DNA of 64,000 nucleotides from Paramicrosporidium saccamoebae (taxonomy: Eukaryota; Rozellomycota): positions 122,990 to 186,989 of the forward strand of contig MTSL01000178.1 in NCBI GenBank assembly GCA_002794465.1. The letters are read 5' to 3'. The translations under genes and the position numbers were made by a program. Shown here in pieces: positions 1 through 8,398 of the stretch. A model generated the notes under the pieces. The model saw only the letters and a program-made list of their open reading frames with translations, had not been told where the DNA came from and did not search any database. How positions within the stretch are numbered: the first letter of the stretch is position 1; each line of letters opens with the position of its first letter.

Positions 1-1449
1 AAAAAGAACAATTCTTTAAGAGGTGCAATGAAAGCCAACTGTCCCGTTCTTCGTGACGCCCTAGTTTGGCCCGATCGCCAGATTATTGAACAGATTCGAA
101 AGCGAGATGAAATTTGCAACCTTCAGTGGAAAGTTTCAGGGATTGTAGATATTACAATACACCCGACAAACACTTGTACACTCAGCGATGAGAATCACTC
201 TCTCGCTATTGAAAATGAATCCCCAATCACCACGAGCCGTGCTAAGAAGAGCGACCCTTTAATCACTTTGAATGATGCTACTGAAAGCGAGTCTGTCAGC
301 AGCACAACTTGTGCGAGAAAGAATGTGCCCTTGATCATTACAGATTGTGCTACTGACAGCGAGACTCTAATCGCCACAAATCGTGCTAGTAGGGATGAGC
401 CTTTAATCATTGTGGATTGTGCTACTGAAGATGAGTCTCTAAGAGCCACGAGTCGCGTTAGGAAGAACGAGCCCGTGATCGTTATAGATCGTGCTAGGAG
501 GAACGAGCCTTTGATCACTATGGATCGCGCTAGGAAAGACGAGTCGTTGATCATTACGGATAGCGTTAGGGAGGACAAGCCTTTGACCATTACGAGTCGT
601 GCTAGGAAGGACGAGCCTTTGGTCATTACGGATGATGCTGCTGAAAATGAATCTCCAATTGCCATGGATGATGCTGCTGAAAATGAATCTCCAATTGCCA
701 TGGATCATGCCGCTGAAGATGAGTTTCAAATCACTACAGGTTGTGCTTCTGCTGTCGATAACAAATTGCTGATAACTATTGACGACGCTCAAACTGCCGA
801 GAACAGAAATTCAATACCTAGAAGCAAACTTTTGACTATTGAAGCGCAGGCTATTGGCATCAAAGGAAAAGTTCAGCTTAGTGATCAAGAAGCTGCCGCT
901 CTCATTGTCTCGGCCATGGAGCGCATGGTGGGAAAATCTATCACAGATACTCTACAGGAACATTCTGCAACGCATTCTCAACCCAGCGCAAAAAGAAGTT
1001 TTGCCGATACACACGAGTTATACAATCGTACACGCCGCAAATCTTTACAAAGTGCTGCTGATTTGGAGAATCATGTCTATTATGACGCTTCATGTCCGCC
1101 AAAAAGAGTATCAGGACAAGTTGTAGCCCGAAAGCCTGTACCGGTGATATCGTATAATTATGAGAATCAGTCCCAGGAGTCTTTAAAGCGGCCATCTCTC
1201 CAGGCACAGACTGACGTAAATACTATTACCGTGCAGCATCAATGTTTACAGAACCCATTGCTATCCAATACCCAGCAGGCTTGGGATCGTTCCTTAACTA
1301 CCGATAGTGCATTAAAGCCCTTGGAGACTGCCTCGCAAGGAGCAAATTCTGAAAGGCGAGAAAAAACAGCCACAAGGCCGTACTCATTCAGCCAAGGTGG
1401 GTCTCCGGCCAAGCCGTCATGTAAAGAAACAGATGTGCAATCGCGATGA
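1..1449 (+). CDS. Hypothetical protein with 12-residue tandem repeats (5' end may be outside the window)
   Basis: I do not recognise this protein. The frame is open to base 1, so the ATG at 28 (473 aa) may not be the true start. Residues about 62-255 consist of roughly sixteen degenerate 12-residue units (36 bp each) with a pattern like E-P/S-L-I-I-T-D-R-A-R-K-D, alternating short hydrophobic and charged stretches. Later units drift to ESPIAMDDAAEN. The C-terminal 200 residues are polar, Ser/Gln rich and not repeated. No signal peptide or membrane segment is visible. The repeat produces open frames on the other strand as well, which I regard as shadows. Coding status is supported by the length of the frame and by the repeat unit being a multiple of three; function is unknown. 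Confidence 0.6.
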   Translation, partial: KKNNSLRGAMKANCPVLRDALVWPDRQIIEQIRKRDEICNLQWKVSGIVDITIHPTNTCTLSDENHSLAIENESPITTSRAKKSDPLITLNDATESESVSSTTCARKNVPLIITDCATDSETLIATNRASRDEPLIIVDCATEDESLRATSRVRKNEPVIVIDRARRNEPLITMDRARKDESLIITDSVREDKPLTITSRARKDEPLVITDDAAENESPIAMDDAAENESPIAMDHAAEDEFQITTGCASAVDNKLLITIDDAQTAENRNSIPRSKLLTIEAQAIGIKGKVQLSDQEAAALIVSAMERMVGKSITDTLQEHSATHSQPSAKRSFADTHELYNRTRRKSLQSAADLENHVYYDASCPPKRVSGQVVARKPVPVISYNYENQSQESLKRPSLQAQTDVNTITVQHQCLQNPLLSNTQQAWDRSLTTDSALKPLETASQGANSERREKTATRPYSFSQGGSPAKPSCKETDVQSR

Positions 1450-2316
1450 TGGATGGCTATTGTTGGAGATGCCAGGTCAACCGTTACTGGTAATGTTTTT
1501 GTTAAACACTATCCGCTTATGATTGCAAACCCTGATAGCTACCCTACAATCCGGTGTGTTGAGGGTGGTAGTCCACAACGGCGCCTTTAATAAAGATAAA
1601 CTCTCGCTAACCAATGCTTTTCCATGCCCTCAGTGTCGCAAAGCCCGTAATTGGCGCGCCAAATTGTGGTGTGATATAGAGGGTTTCTCAGTTGGATAGT
1701 TGTGTGATAGAAAGGTGGACCGATCAGCTGAGTATTTGTGTGATAGAGCGTGAGATATGGTGAGCCAACTCGCTATTTTTAAGGCCCAATAGCTTCCATT
1801 GGGCGCTACGATCTGATGGTGAGTCTTGCCCCATAAATGTGGACGATATTTAATAAAATGAGCTCTCGCTTGAAGTGTCACGATAAGGAGTTCCTGTACG
1901 TAGGCTGTTGTATCACCACGGGATAGAGTGGGTCGATTAGCTGGGTATTTGGGGACTATTCCGTTTCCTTCTCGTCTGATATAGGTCGTTGGATTAACAG
2001 CGAACAGATTTTTATATCGCTTCAGCTCGTCTCCTCCCGCCTGACAAAGCACGTGGCATTTTCTCCGCTACGCGACAGAGAGGCAGTATAATCACGGGCC
2101 AGGGGTTCGAATCATAATAGGGGGCCTTGCTATTATCCATGCACAAATATTCATCGTGTATAATGTTTTCTTTTCCATTACAATAAGACTTTTACGATTC
2201 CTGTGCCAAACAATGTTTGTCAAGACTCATTGGACGAGGCATTGACTCTATTGTTTTGATTGGCTAGAACATTCCAACAGTCTCTAGAAAAGATCCCCTG
2301 AAAGAGACAACGCTGC
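1450..2316. repeat. Intergenic region holding repeat-family copy R1 (about 1663-2090)
   Basis: No convincing gene here. The stretch contains the largest copy of an intergenic repeat found four times in the window. Recognisable blocks are GATTAGCTGGGTATTT near 1934-1949, GGATTAACAGCGAACA near 1991-2006, CCCGCCTGAC near 2036-2045 and GCTACGCGACA near 2067-2077. Related sub-blocks (GTGTGATAGA..., GATCAGCTGAGTATTT) occur again at 1700-1750. An open frame on the minus strand (1630-2052) runs through these blocks and looks accidental. Confidence 0.5.
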
Positions 2317-4431
2317 ATGAGTGGCGATTTGCCCCCATCCAGAGTCCCAGCAGGACAGCCCCCCATATCACTGCGCCTCATGAGTAGTCCCCCTCTGGCA
2401 GCCTCTGCCACAGCTTTTATAAACGAAGACTCAATCAGGAGCTCTCGTCTTGTCAATGGACAAAGCCAGAATTTTAGCAGGGCCAATGCGGACACAGAGG
2501 AGGGCAATACAGCGTTTGAAGAGACCGTACAACCATCGGGTGCGATCCCCCTGGGCAAGCCTGCTTCTTTTTTGGACAGTTTTCAAGCCCCCAGTGAATT
2601 TGGGATGGACAATTCGTCAAATTCCCCAGTATACAGGCATCTATATGACCGTGAGTACTCTAGCACTTCCGATGAGCCGCAGTTGCAGGAGCCCCTCAAC
2701 AGCAACGAGACAGCCATGATTGTGCAGAACCCAGCGTACGAGCAGGCGCAGTTGCTGCTGGTTTCGCTTCTGGAGAACTTTTGCGCTTTGTACGACAGGA
2801 ATCCGGACAAGAATCGACGTTTGTTTATGGCTGTTTGTCGCCAACTTTGGAATATGGGCATTCTTTCCTCTGAGGACTTTTTCAGCCGGAGTGAGCAACT
2901 CCGAGGTGTTTACAAAGAGGCTTTCCGCACACTGGTGCTTCAGGCTATCCAAGGGATTGAGGCCAATGAGACCGACAATCGCTATTTGGCCGACGATTTT
3001 GAAGATTCTGAGGCTGATTCTGGAGCAAAGTCTCTTAGTGGCTACTCTAGCCGCAACTCTTCGTTTATGAGTGGTACCTTTGAGGTAAAGCCTGTGCGCT
3101 CACGTTTGGAGACTGAATTTCGGGACCTGGATCCAATTGGCCGTGGTGGTTTCGCACAAGTGTTTCGAGGGGAGCACCGAATTGACCACTGCAAATATGC
3201 ATTCAAGCGGATTGAATTTAAATCCAAGACTTCAGAGTCATATGAAAAAATAATACGAGAAATCAAGTCCTTGGCGCATCTTGAGCATCCCAACATTGTT
3301 AGATATCATGGTGCTTGGGTGGAGGAAAAGGCTCTACTAACTAAAGAATGCCCGAAATCGGCAGATAAAATTGATACTACATCGTTTAGGGTTGAAGAAT
3401 CGGTCCCATCTGAGGCTGGAATTAGCATTCCAATTTACAACGATGCGCAGCAGTTTGAAATGGAAATGTCACTTGGATATTACATGATCATCCAGATGGA
3501 ACTGTGCCAGTTTACCCTCGCAGATTGGTTAGAGCAACGCAATCTTTTAATTTGCCATTCGAATCCTTGGAAGCCGGAATATTCGCAAAAAACCTGCCGA
3601 TCACGTATTCCGGCAGATTGCATGGCCACATTGTTGGGCGCCAACACTTGGGACATTAATCAAACGGAGAATAACCGTATTTTCAAGTGCATCGTAAAGG
3701 CCCTTCAACATATCCATGCCAAAGGCATTATCCATCGCGATCTGAAACCAGGAAATATTTTATTCCAGGTCGATGGGGATTCTTTCATTCCCAAGATTGG
3801 TGATTTTGGACTGGCAGCGGATATGGGAATGCCTAACAGTGTGCAACAGTCGGAGGAGAGTACTCCAACTAGAATCGACTCGGCCACGGCCGGAAAGTCA
3901 CCTTCGCCATCAGTTTCGCGATCAACAAGGACAACTGGACTAGGAACGTGCACATATGCTGCACCTGAACAGATCCGTGGTGACGACGCAAGTTACAATG
4001 AAAAGGTCGATATTTTCAGTCTGGGAATAATCCTGTTTGAGCTATATTGTCCCTTTGCCACTCGTATGGAGCGTCACAACGTTCTCGAAGACCTGAAGAA
4101 GGGGATTATATCAGCCTCTTTTATGAAACGTTGGCCTAAGGAGGCCACGTTTATCTGGTCTTGTATTTCTGAAAATGCCGATACGCGCCCCTCTGCGGAG
4201 CAGATATTTGAAAGTGAAATCTTTGAACAAGATCCAGATGAGACCATTGAGAGGCTTTCCAAAGAGAATTCTACTCTCAAACGCCTCTTGGAGGCTGAAC
4301 GTGAAAAGGTTAGATGTTTGGAAAGTAGCCTTGTGCAGTCGATTGACAAGGTGACGCAACTTCAAGACAAGATTATTGAAGGAGCTTCCCTGGAGATTAG
4401 AAGTCTGGGCATTAGCTCAACCGCGGATTGA
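2317..4431 (+). CDS. HRI-type eIF2alpha kinase
   Basis: A 704-residue serine/threonine kinase of the eIF2alpha kinase family, which phosphorylates eIF2alpha under stress and slows translation initiation. The N-terminal helical segment around residues 140-215 (LLLVSLLENFCALYDR...) resembles the N-terminal domain of HRI and the fission yeast Hri proteins. The kinase domain shows the glycine loop GRGGFAQVF near residue 274, the lysine in YAFKRI, a long insert between the N-lobe strands and the hinge as is typical for eIF2alpha kinases, HRDLKPGNILF near 471, DFG near 494 and a long Ser/Thr-rich activation loop before CTYAAPEQI. A coiled-coil tail (about 635-690) ends the protein. There is no RWD, HisRS or signal-peptide region, so GCN2 and PERK are unlikely. 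Confidence 0.88.
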   Translation: MSGDLPPSRVPAGQPPISLRLMSSPPLAASATAFINEDSIRSSRLVNGQSQNFSRANADTEEGNTAFEETVQPSGAIPLGKPASFLDSFQAPSEFGMDNSSNSPVYRHLYDREYSSTSDEPQLQEPLNSNETAMIVQNPAYEQAQLLLVSLLENFCALYDRNPDKNRRLFMAVCRQLWNMGILSSEDFFSRSEQLRGVYKEAFRTLVLQAIQGIEANETDNRYLADDFEDSEADSGAKSLSGYSSRNSSFMSGTFEVKPVRSRLETEFRDLDPIGRGGFAQVFRGEHRIDHCKYAFKRIEFKSKTSESYEKIIREIKSLAHLEHPNIVRYHGAWVEEKALLTKECPKSADKIDTTSFRVEESVPSEAGISIPIYNDAQQFEMEMSLGYYMIIQMELCQFTLADWLEQRNLLICHSNPWKPEYSQKTCRSRIPADCMATLLGANTWDINQTENNRIFKCIVKALQHIHAKGIIHRDLKPGNILFQVDGDSFIPKIGDFGLAADMGMPNSVQQSEESTPTRIDSATAGKSPSPSVSRSTRTTGLGTCTYAAPEQIRGDDASYNEKVDIFSLGIILFELYCPFATRMERHNVLEDLKKGIISASFMKRWPKEATFIWSCISENADTRPSAEQIFESEIFEQDPDETIERLSKENSTLKRLLEAEREKVRCLESSLVQSIDKVTQLQDKIIEGASLEIRSLGISSTAD

Positions 4432-4461
4432 GAATTGGGAGTTGAGAATTGAGAATTGAGA
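4432..4461. repeat. 9-bp tandem repeat abutting an assembly gap
   Basis: Copies of GAATTGAGA-type units (gttgagaattgagaattgag) directly follow the kinase stop codon and run into the gap, which suggests that the repeat caused the assembly break. Confidence 0.7.
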
Positions 4462-4619
4462 NNNNNNNNNNNNNNNNNNNNNNNNNNNNNNNNNNNNNNN
4501 NNNNNNNNNNNNNNNNNNNNNNNNNNNNNNNNNNNNNNNNNNNNNNNNNNNNNNNNNNNNNNNNNNNNNNNNNNNNNNNNNNNNNNNNNNNNNNNNNNNN
4601 NNNNNNNNNNNNNNNNNNN
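4462..4619. other. Assembly gap (158 N)
   Basis: A run of 158 unknown bases lies between the convergent 3' ends of the kinase and the Nudix gene. Open frames running through the Ns are meaningless. Confidence 0.99.
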
Positions 4620-4746
4620 TATACCTTGCCCATCAAATATCTCAAATTACGTATCACACACCACGTACCACTATTTGTAAACACCTGCACATACACAATA
4701 TATTAATATACTATCACACTCCCACACTATCATCACACTATGGATG

Positions 4747-5319
4747 CTACAAATCTCTTATTAGAGGCTCAAGTTTGTCCAAATATGCAGCTAGGACAAA
4801 CCCAGTAAATCCCCAAATGATATGCTTATCATCTGGATAAAAGAACGGTACGGGTGGCCATCCCTCATGAAGATTCTTGTACACTCTCCTTTTCGGATTC
4901 AACAGATCGGTCAGCCTTGCCAGGAACACGTGATCCACTTCTTCTTTGTTGATTCTCAGCCTGTCCATTGAGAAAGGACGTTCATTAAACACCACCCACG
5001 GCGCCACCCGGACTTTCGACTTGCGATTCAACCAGACGCCTAAATCACCTACAATCTGTTGCTCCTCCACCTGCCAGCCAATCTCTTCCTCGGCTTCCCG
5101 TTTCGCGCATTCCCAACTACCCTCGCCATCCTGAATGAAGCCTCCAGGAAAACATACCTCGCCGCTATGTAAGCGTAACCCACCGGCACGAACCTCCAGT
5201 AGCACACAAGGAACTTCACATTGGACTAGTGGTAGGAGCACAGCAGCCTCACTAGGCCCGGATGGCAGCCGACATTTCTGAGCTGCGTCCCGCAGAAGCG
5301 ACAGTGTGAGCTTTTTCAT
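4747..5319 (-). CDS. Nudix hydrolase, coenzyme A diphosphatase type (PCD1/NUDT7-8 like)
   Basis: A 190-residue Nudix protein. The Nudix box is complete: GGFIQDGE followed by seven residues and then REAEEEIGW, matching G-x5-E-x7-REUxEExGU. Just before it, LRLHSGEVCFPGG matches the CoA-pyrophosphatase signature. Members split CoA and acyl-CoA into phosphopantetheine compounds and 3',5'-ADP, often in peroxisomes or mitochondria. No clear C-terminal PTS1 signal is visible (it ends IRDL). A peroxisomal ABCD transporter elsewhere in the window shows that the organism has peroxisomes. The start methionine at 5319 gives a normal family length. Confidence 0.88.
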   Translation of the reverse strand: MKKLTLSLLRDAAQKCRLPSGPSEAAVLLPLVQCEVPCVLLEVRAGGLRLHSGEVCFPGGFIQDGEGSWECAKREAEEEIGWQVEEQQIVGDLGVWLNRKSKVRVAPWVVFNERPFSMDRLRINKEEVDHVFLARLTDLLNPKRRVYKNLHEGWPPVPFFYPDDKHIIWGFTGFVLAAYLDKLEPLIRDL

Positions 5320-5531
5320 TTAGTGTTTAATGTATGTTGCAGCACTAGCAGCATTGTGACACCTTCACAGTCAGTATGCCATACTATGTGCGGCTTGAAT
5401 CATTTAACCCGATAACAGTATGCAGAGTAACATGGTCAGAAACGAGCATTTATCGGCGGGTCCAGTGCTCCCCTGCTCAAGCTAGGTATTATTTCTTACA
5501 GCGTTGAAGATAATTACACTACATTACCATT

Positions 5532-5651
5532 AGCTACGGCCATACATGTATGAAAGCACCCGGTCTCGTCCGATCCCGGAAGTTAAGCATGCAATGGCGA
5601 GGTTAGTACTGCGGTGGGAGACCACGCGGGAATACCTCGTGTCGTAGTTTT
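5532..5651 (+). rRNA. 5S ribosomal RNA gene with pol III terminator
   Basis: About 119 nt with the conserved 5S landmarks in order: CTACGGCCATA at the 5' end, GAAAGCACC, CCGATCCCGGAAGTTAAGC (loop B and the internal promoter), GGTTAGTACTGCGGTGGGAGACC and GCGGGAATACC. The 5' end AGCTACGGC pairs with the 3' segment GTCGTAGTT as stem I, with a few G-U pairs. A TTTT at 5648-5651 follows as the pol III terminator. It lies singly between two protein genes rather than in an rDNA unit, so it is a dispersed 5S gene. The flanks (5320-5530 and 5652-5884) show no other gene. Confidence 0.95.
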
Positions 5652-5884
5652 GCCGGTGTCGCCGCGGGAATAGGACAATTATGCGTGACATGCAGTTATT
5701 GAAAAGGGGCTATTACGCAGTACTATTATGCGGGCAGAGTACTCGTCAAGCTCTATGAAAGGCCGAGTAATGTCGTAGCCCTTAATGTATATAAGGTCCC
5801 ATCTTTGAACCAAGAATGACTACACTACATTGCACTGCACTGCACCGTTTCGATTTGATTTCTATTAATTCTATAATATTTAGC

Positions 5885-7990
5885 CTATCTGGCTTGGTCC
5901 ATGTAGTTGTTCACGTTATCTGCCCACCCTCGATTAAAACGAGTTAGATCCAAGTCAATCTCCATGTTGTCTTTCAGTTCGTATAAGAAGGAATTCAACA
6001 AGTTGCGAATTGTCGTTGGATCGCTGATCTTTTCGAGCAGCGAGTCAAAAAGGTTTGTGAAACGATCATTCAGTTTCTCATTCATAGCGAGCAGCTTTGT
6101 GGGCACAGTTGCCAAAATCCTCACCTGCTCCAATACGGCTTGGTGTTTGTGGAACAGGAACTCGGAACGTTCGTCGTTCTGGACCTGGTATTGAAGTACG
6201 CGATCGTAACCATTAGCGACCAAAATAATAGAGAGGACGTATTGCTTGAGAAAAACTTTCAATTCTTCCTCAGAGTCTAATGTTTCGATTATTGGGAGCA
6301 GAGCCTTGCAGACTAGGTCGATAGGAACTTCGTTTTCAGAATGGTGGGATAAGCTTTGAAGCATCCTGGAGGCCTTGGAGCTTGGATTAGCCGCCAAGTA
6401 TTCATAGAGCACGCTTAAGCGAACCAGAGACCGCTTCGAGCCATCAATAGGATTTTTGCCAAGGAATTGGACTGTCTCAAAAAAGTCGCCCAATAGCGCC
6501 TTTTCAAAATCACCATCTCGGTTTTGGTTAGTTCCCAGCAACGAAGCAAGGTCATATCGACAATCCAACGCTACCAGTTTCTTGAGTTTGGCAGACTTGG
6601 AATCATGAAGATCAGCATCATAGAAGTTGCGTAAACGTAGTTTGGTCACCCCGCTTTGAAGAGATAGTTCTCCGCTCTGAGCCTTTGCAAGAATATAGTT
6701 TCCAATAGCTGCCTTGATTCCCTCAGTATGGCGCTTGGAAAAGTGCATCTCCTGGACCGTATGACGCAGGTTGCCTATGTCGTGGAGCGACTGGCAAGGA
6801 TCGATATAGCGTGTCGGCACGGAGTATCTGAGCACACGAGATGCGTACGCTTGCACTACGAGTAGGTTGATTGCTGATGCAATCTGGGCCGAGAATGAGT
6901 ACCCTACGAGCGGGCGAGCTGTTGCGGAAATATGGACCAGTAAAAGTTCCTCTATGAGCAGGTTAGTTTCCGAGACATTCCGGTCTAGTAAAGGTTCCTT
7001 TACGAGTCTAGCGGGATCAATGACCTCCATGGGCTTAGCGGAAGCTCTATGATGATCCAAGAGCTGCGAACGCTCCTCCACAAACATATCAGTAGATTTC
7101 TTCTTCTGCATGATCGCAATCGATGGGGAAGCTGGTGGGGTAGTCGTTGTCATTTCCTTACGGGCTTTGGATATATCCATCTCAAGTTCAAGGCCATTAT
7201 TGTCTAAACTTTGTTGCATATCACAAGGCGGCGAAATGTCTTGCTGCTCGACTGTCTCCATGGCAGATTCATCATTAGTTTCAGGTTTGTTGGCCATGTC
7301 CTTCGAGTCGTCCACATAAATGGACTCATGTTCGGGTAGAGCATCTCCAACACGGATAGTTGGAAACACAAAGTTCTTGAACGCACCTTTGGTCAGGAGA
7401 AATTGTGAAAGCGTCGTGTCACCGTTGAAAAAGCGATCCAATTCGACAAAGTCTTTGGGTTTCGTGGTCTCGTTAATAATATCAGTTTCCAGGAAGCAGG
7501 GGGCCCAATATATGAAGCTCTCCAAGTCAGTGATATGGAACAAGTCCAAGGAGCGTCGAAGTCCGTATTTCTTCTCATGGCGTACGATAATATCACTTAT
7601 CGGGGCTGGAAGCAACTTTAAGCGCTCCTCATAAGGTCCGAGCTCAGTGAAGTCGTCCCAATTCGGAGTGAGGAATTCTGTGCCAGGATTGCCCTTGGTG
7701 AGAAAAAACTCATTCAGATACGCCGTGTCCCAGACCACGGATTCGCTGAAAGGCACTTCTACTTCCGGATTGATAAGCATCGCCTTTAGCAGGGCGCAAT
7801 GAAAGGCCGTTCCACGAGGGCCATTGTGCACCTTTGGGAGTACTTTGCCTTCGAAGCCTGCATGGAAGAGGATTCGAGGGGCACATTGCTCAGAACAGAC
7901 ACTTCCAAGCTTTTGGAGAAGGTCCTTTTTGGCTTTTCCATTGCATGCAACAATGGGCACTAGGGCGAGTAGCACAACAACAGCAAGCAT
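5885..7990 (-). CDS. Secreted protein of unknown function (701 aa)
   Basis: I do not recognise a family. The N-terminus is a clear signal peptide: hydrophobic residues 2-15, ending at PIVACNG. Most of the protein is soluble and charged. A motif is repeated in the first third: LNEFFLTKGNPGTEFLTP near residue 93 and LSQFLLTKGAFKNFVFP near 195, suggesting an internal duplication. Residues 220-330 are acidic, low in complexity and probably disordered. The C-terminal half is helical (for example KVFLKQYVLSIILVANGYDR). No C-terminal membrane anchor or HDEL-type signal is visible. Conserved cysteines near the mature N-terminus fit a secreted fold. A TATA-like ATATATTTG lies upstream of the start. 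Confidence 0.75.
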   Translation of the reverse strand: MLAVVVLLALVPIVACNGKAKKDLLQKLGSVCSEQCAPRILFHAGFEGKVLPKVHNGPRGTAFHCALLKAMLINPEVEVPFSESVVWDTAYLNEFFLTKGNPGTEFLTPNWDDFTELGPYEERLKLLPAPISDIIVRHEKKYGLRRSLDLFHITDLESFIYWAPCFLETDIINETTKPKDFVELDRFFNGDTTLSQFLLTKGAFKNFVFPTIRVGDALPEHESIYVDDSKDMANKPETNDESAMETVEQQDISPPCDMQQSLDNNGLELEMDISKARKEMTTTTPPASPSIAIMQKKKSTDMFVEERSQLLDHHRASAKPMEVIDPARLVKEPLLDRNVSETNLLIEELLLVHISATARPLVGYSFSAQIASAINLLVVQAYASRVLRYSVPTRYIDPCQSLHDIGNLRHTVQEMHFSKRHTEGIKAAIGNYILAKAQSGELSLQSGVTKLRLRNFYDADLHDSKSAKLKKLVALDCRYDLASLLGTNQNRDGDFEKALLGDFFETVQFLGKNPIDGSKRSLVRLSVLYEYLAANPSSKASRMLQSLSHHSENEVPIDLVCKALLPIIETLDSEEELKVFLKQYVLSIILVANGYDRVLQYQVQNDERSEFLFHKHQAVLEQVRILATVPTKLLAMNEKLNDRFTNLFDSLLEKISDPTTIRNLLNSFLYELKDNMEIDLDLTRFNRGWADNVNNYMDQAR

Positions 7991-8398
7991 GACTTGGGCC
8001 AGGGGCGGGAATTGACAGGAAAATGATACCCTTGCCCTTGGGGATCGAGATTGAAATCGAGAGCAAATATATCATAGATAGGGGCCGGGGAGGTTTATGA
8101 AAGAATATTGGCATTTGTGAGACTAGTTATAAGGCTCTATTTTGAAATCCCTGGTCTGTGATATAATGATAAATGCTCATTCACATGCCCTTTTGCACAG
8201 CATTGGGCGGTACTGTTTCGTACGATAGATATCTGGTCTATAGTTATACTATCTCACAGTATTTGCGAGATCTAAAATAATAGCGACCTTTAGTAGTCTA
8301 TAACTTATTATCTCTCACTTTCAATCATTCGTACGATTACTATTATTAATTTACTGCCTGAGTCGCATTTCATCTATGAATATCCGATCCGATGCTAC
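7991..8398. promoter_or_regulatory. Intergenic space: promoter of the secreted protein, 3' flank of the S33 hydrolase
   Basis: 408 bp without a gene. On the minus strand an AT-rich GATATATTTG near 8064-8073 could act as the TATA element of the secreted-protein gene. I see no RNA gene or repeat here. Confidence 0.3.

Noticed and set aside
1630-2052. 140-codon minus-strand frame
   Set aside because: It runs through the blocks of the intergenic repeat family and has no conserved motif.
2085-2130. tRNA-like GGGGTTCGAATC
   Set aside because: It resembles a T-loop or B box, but the flanks do not form a T stem or an acceptor stem, and no anticodon arm lies at the right distance.
4412-4706. Open frames across the N run
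   Set aside because: They consist mostly of unknown bases.
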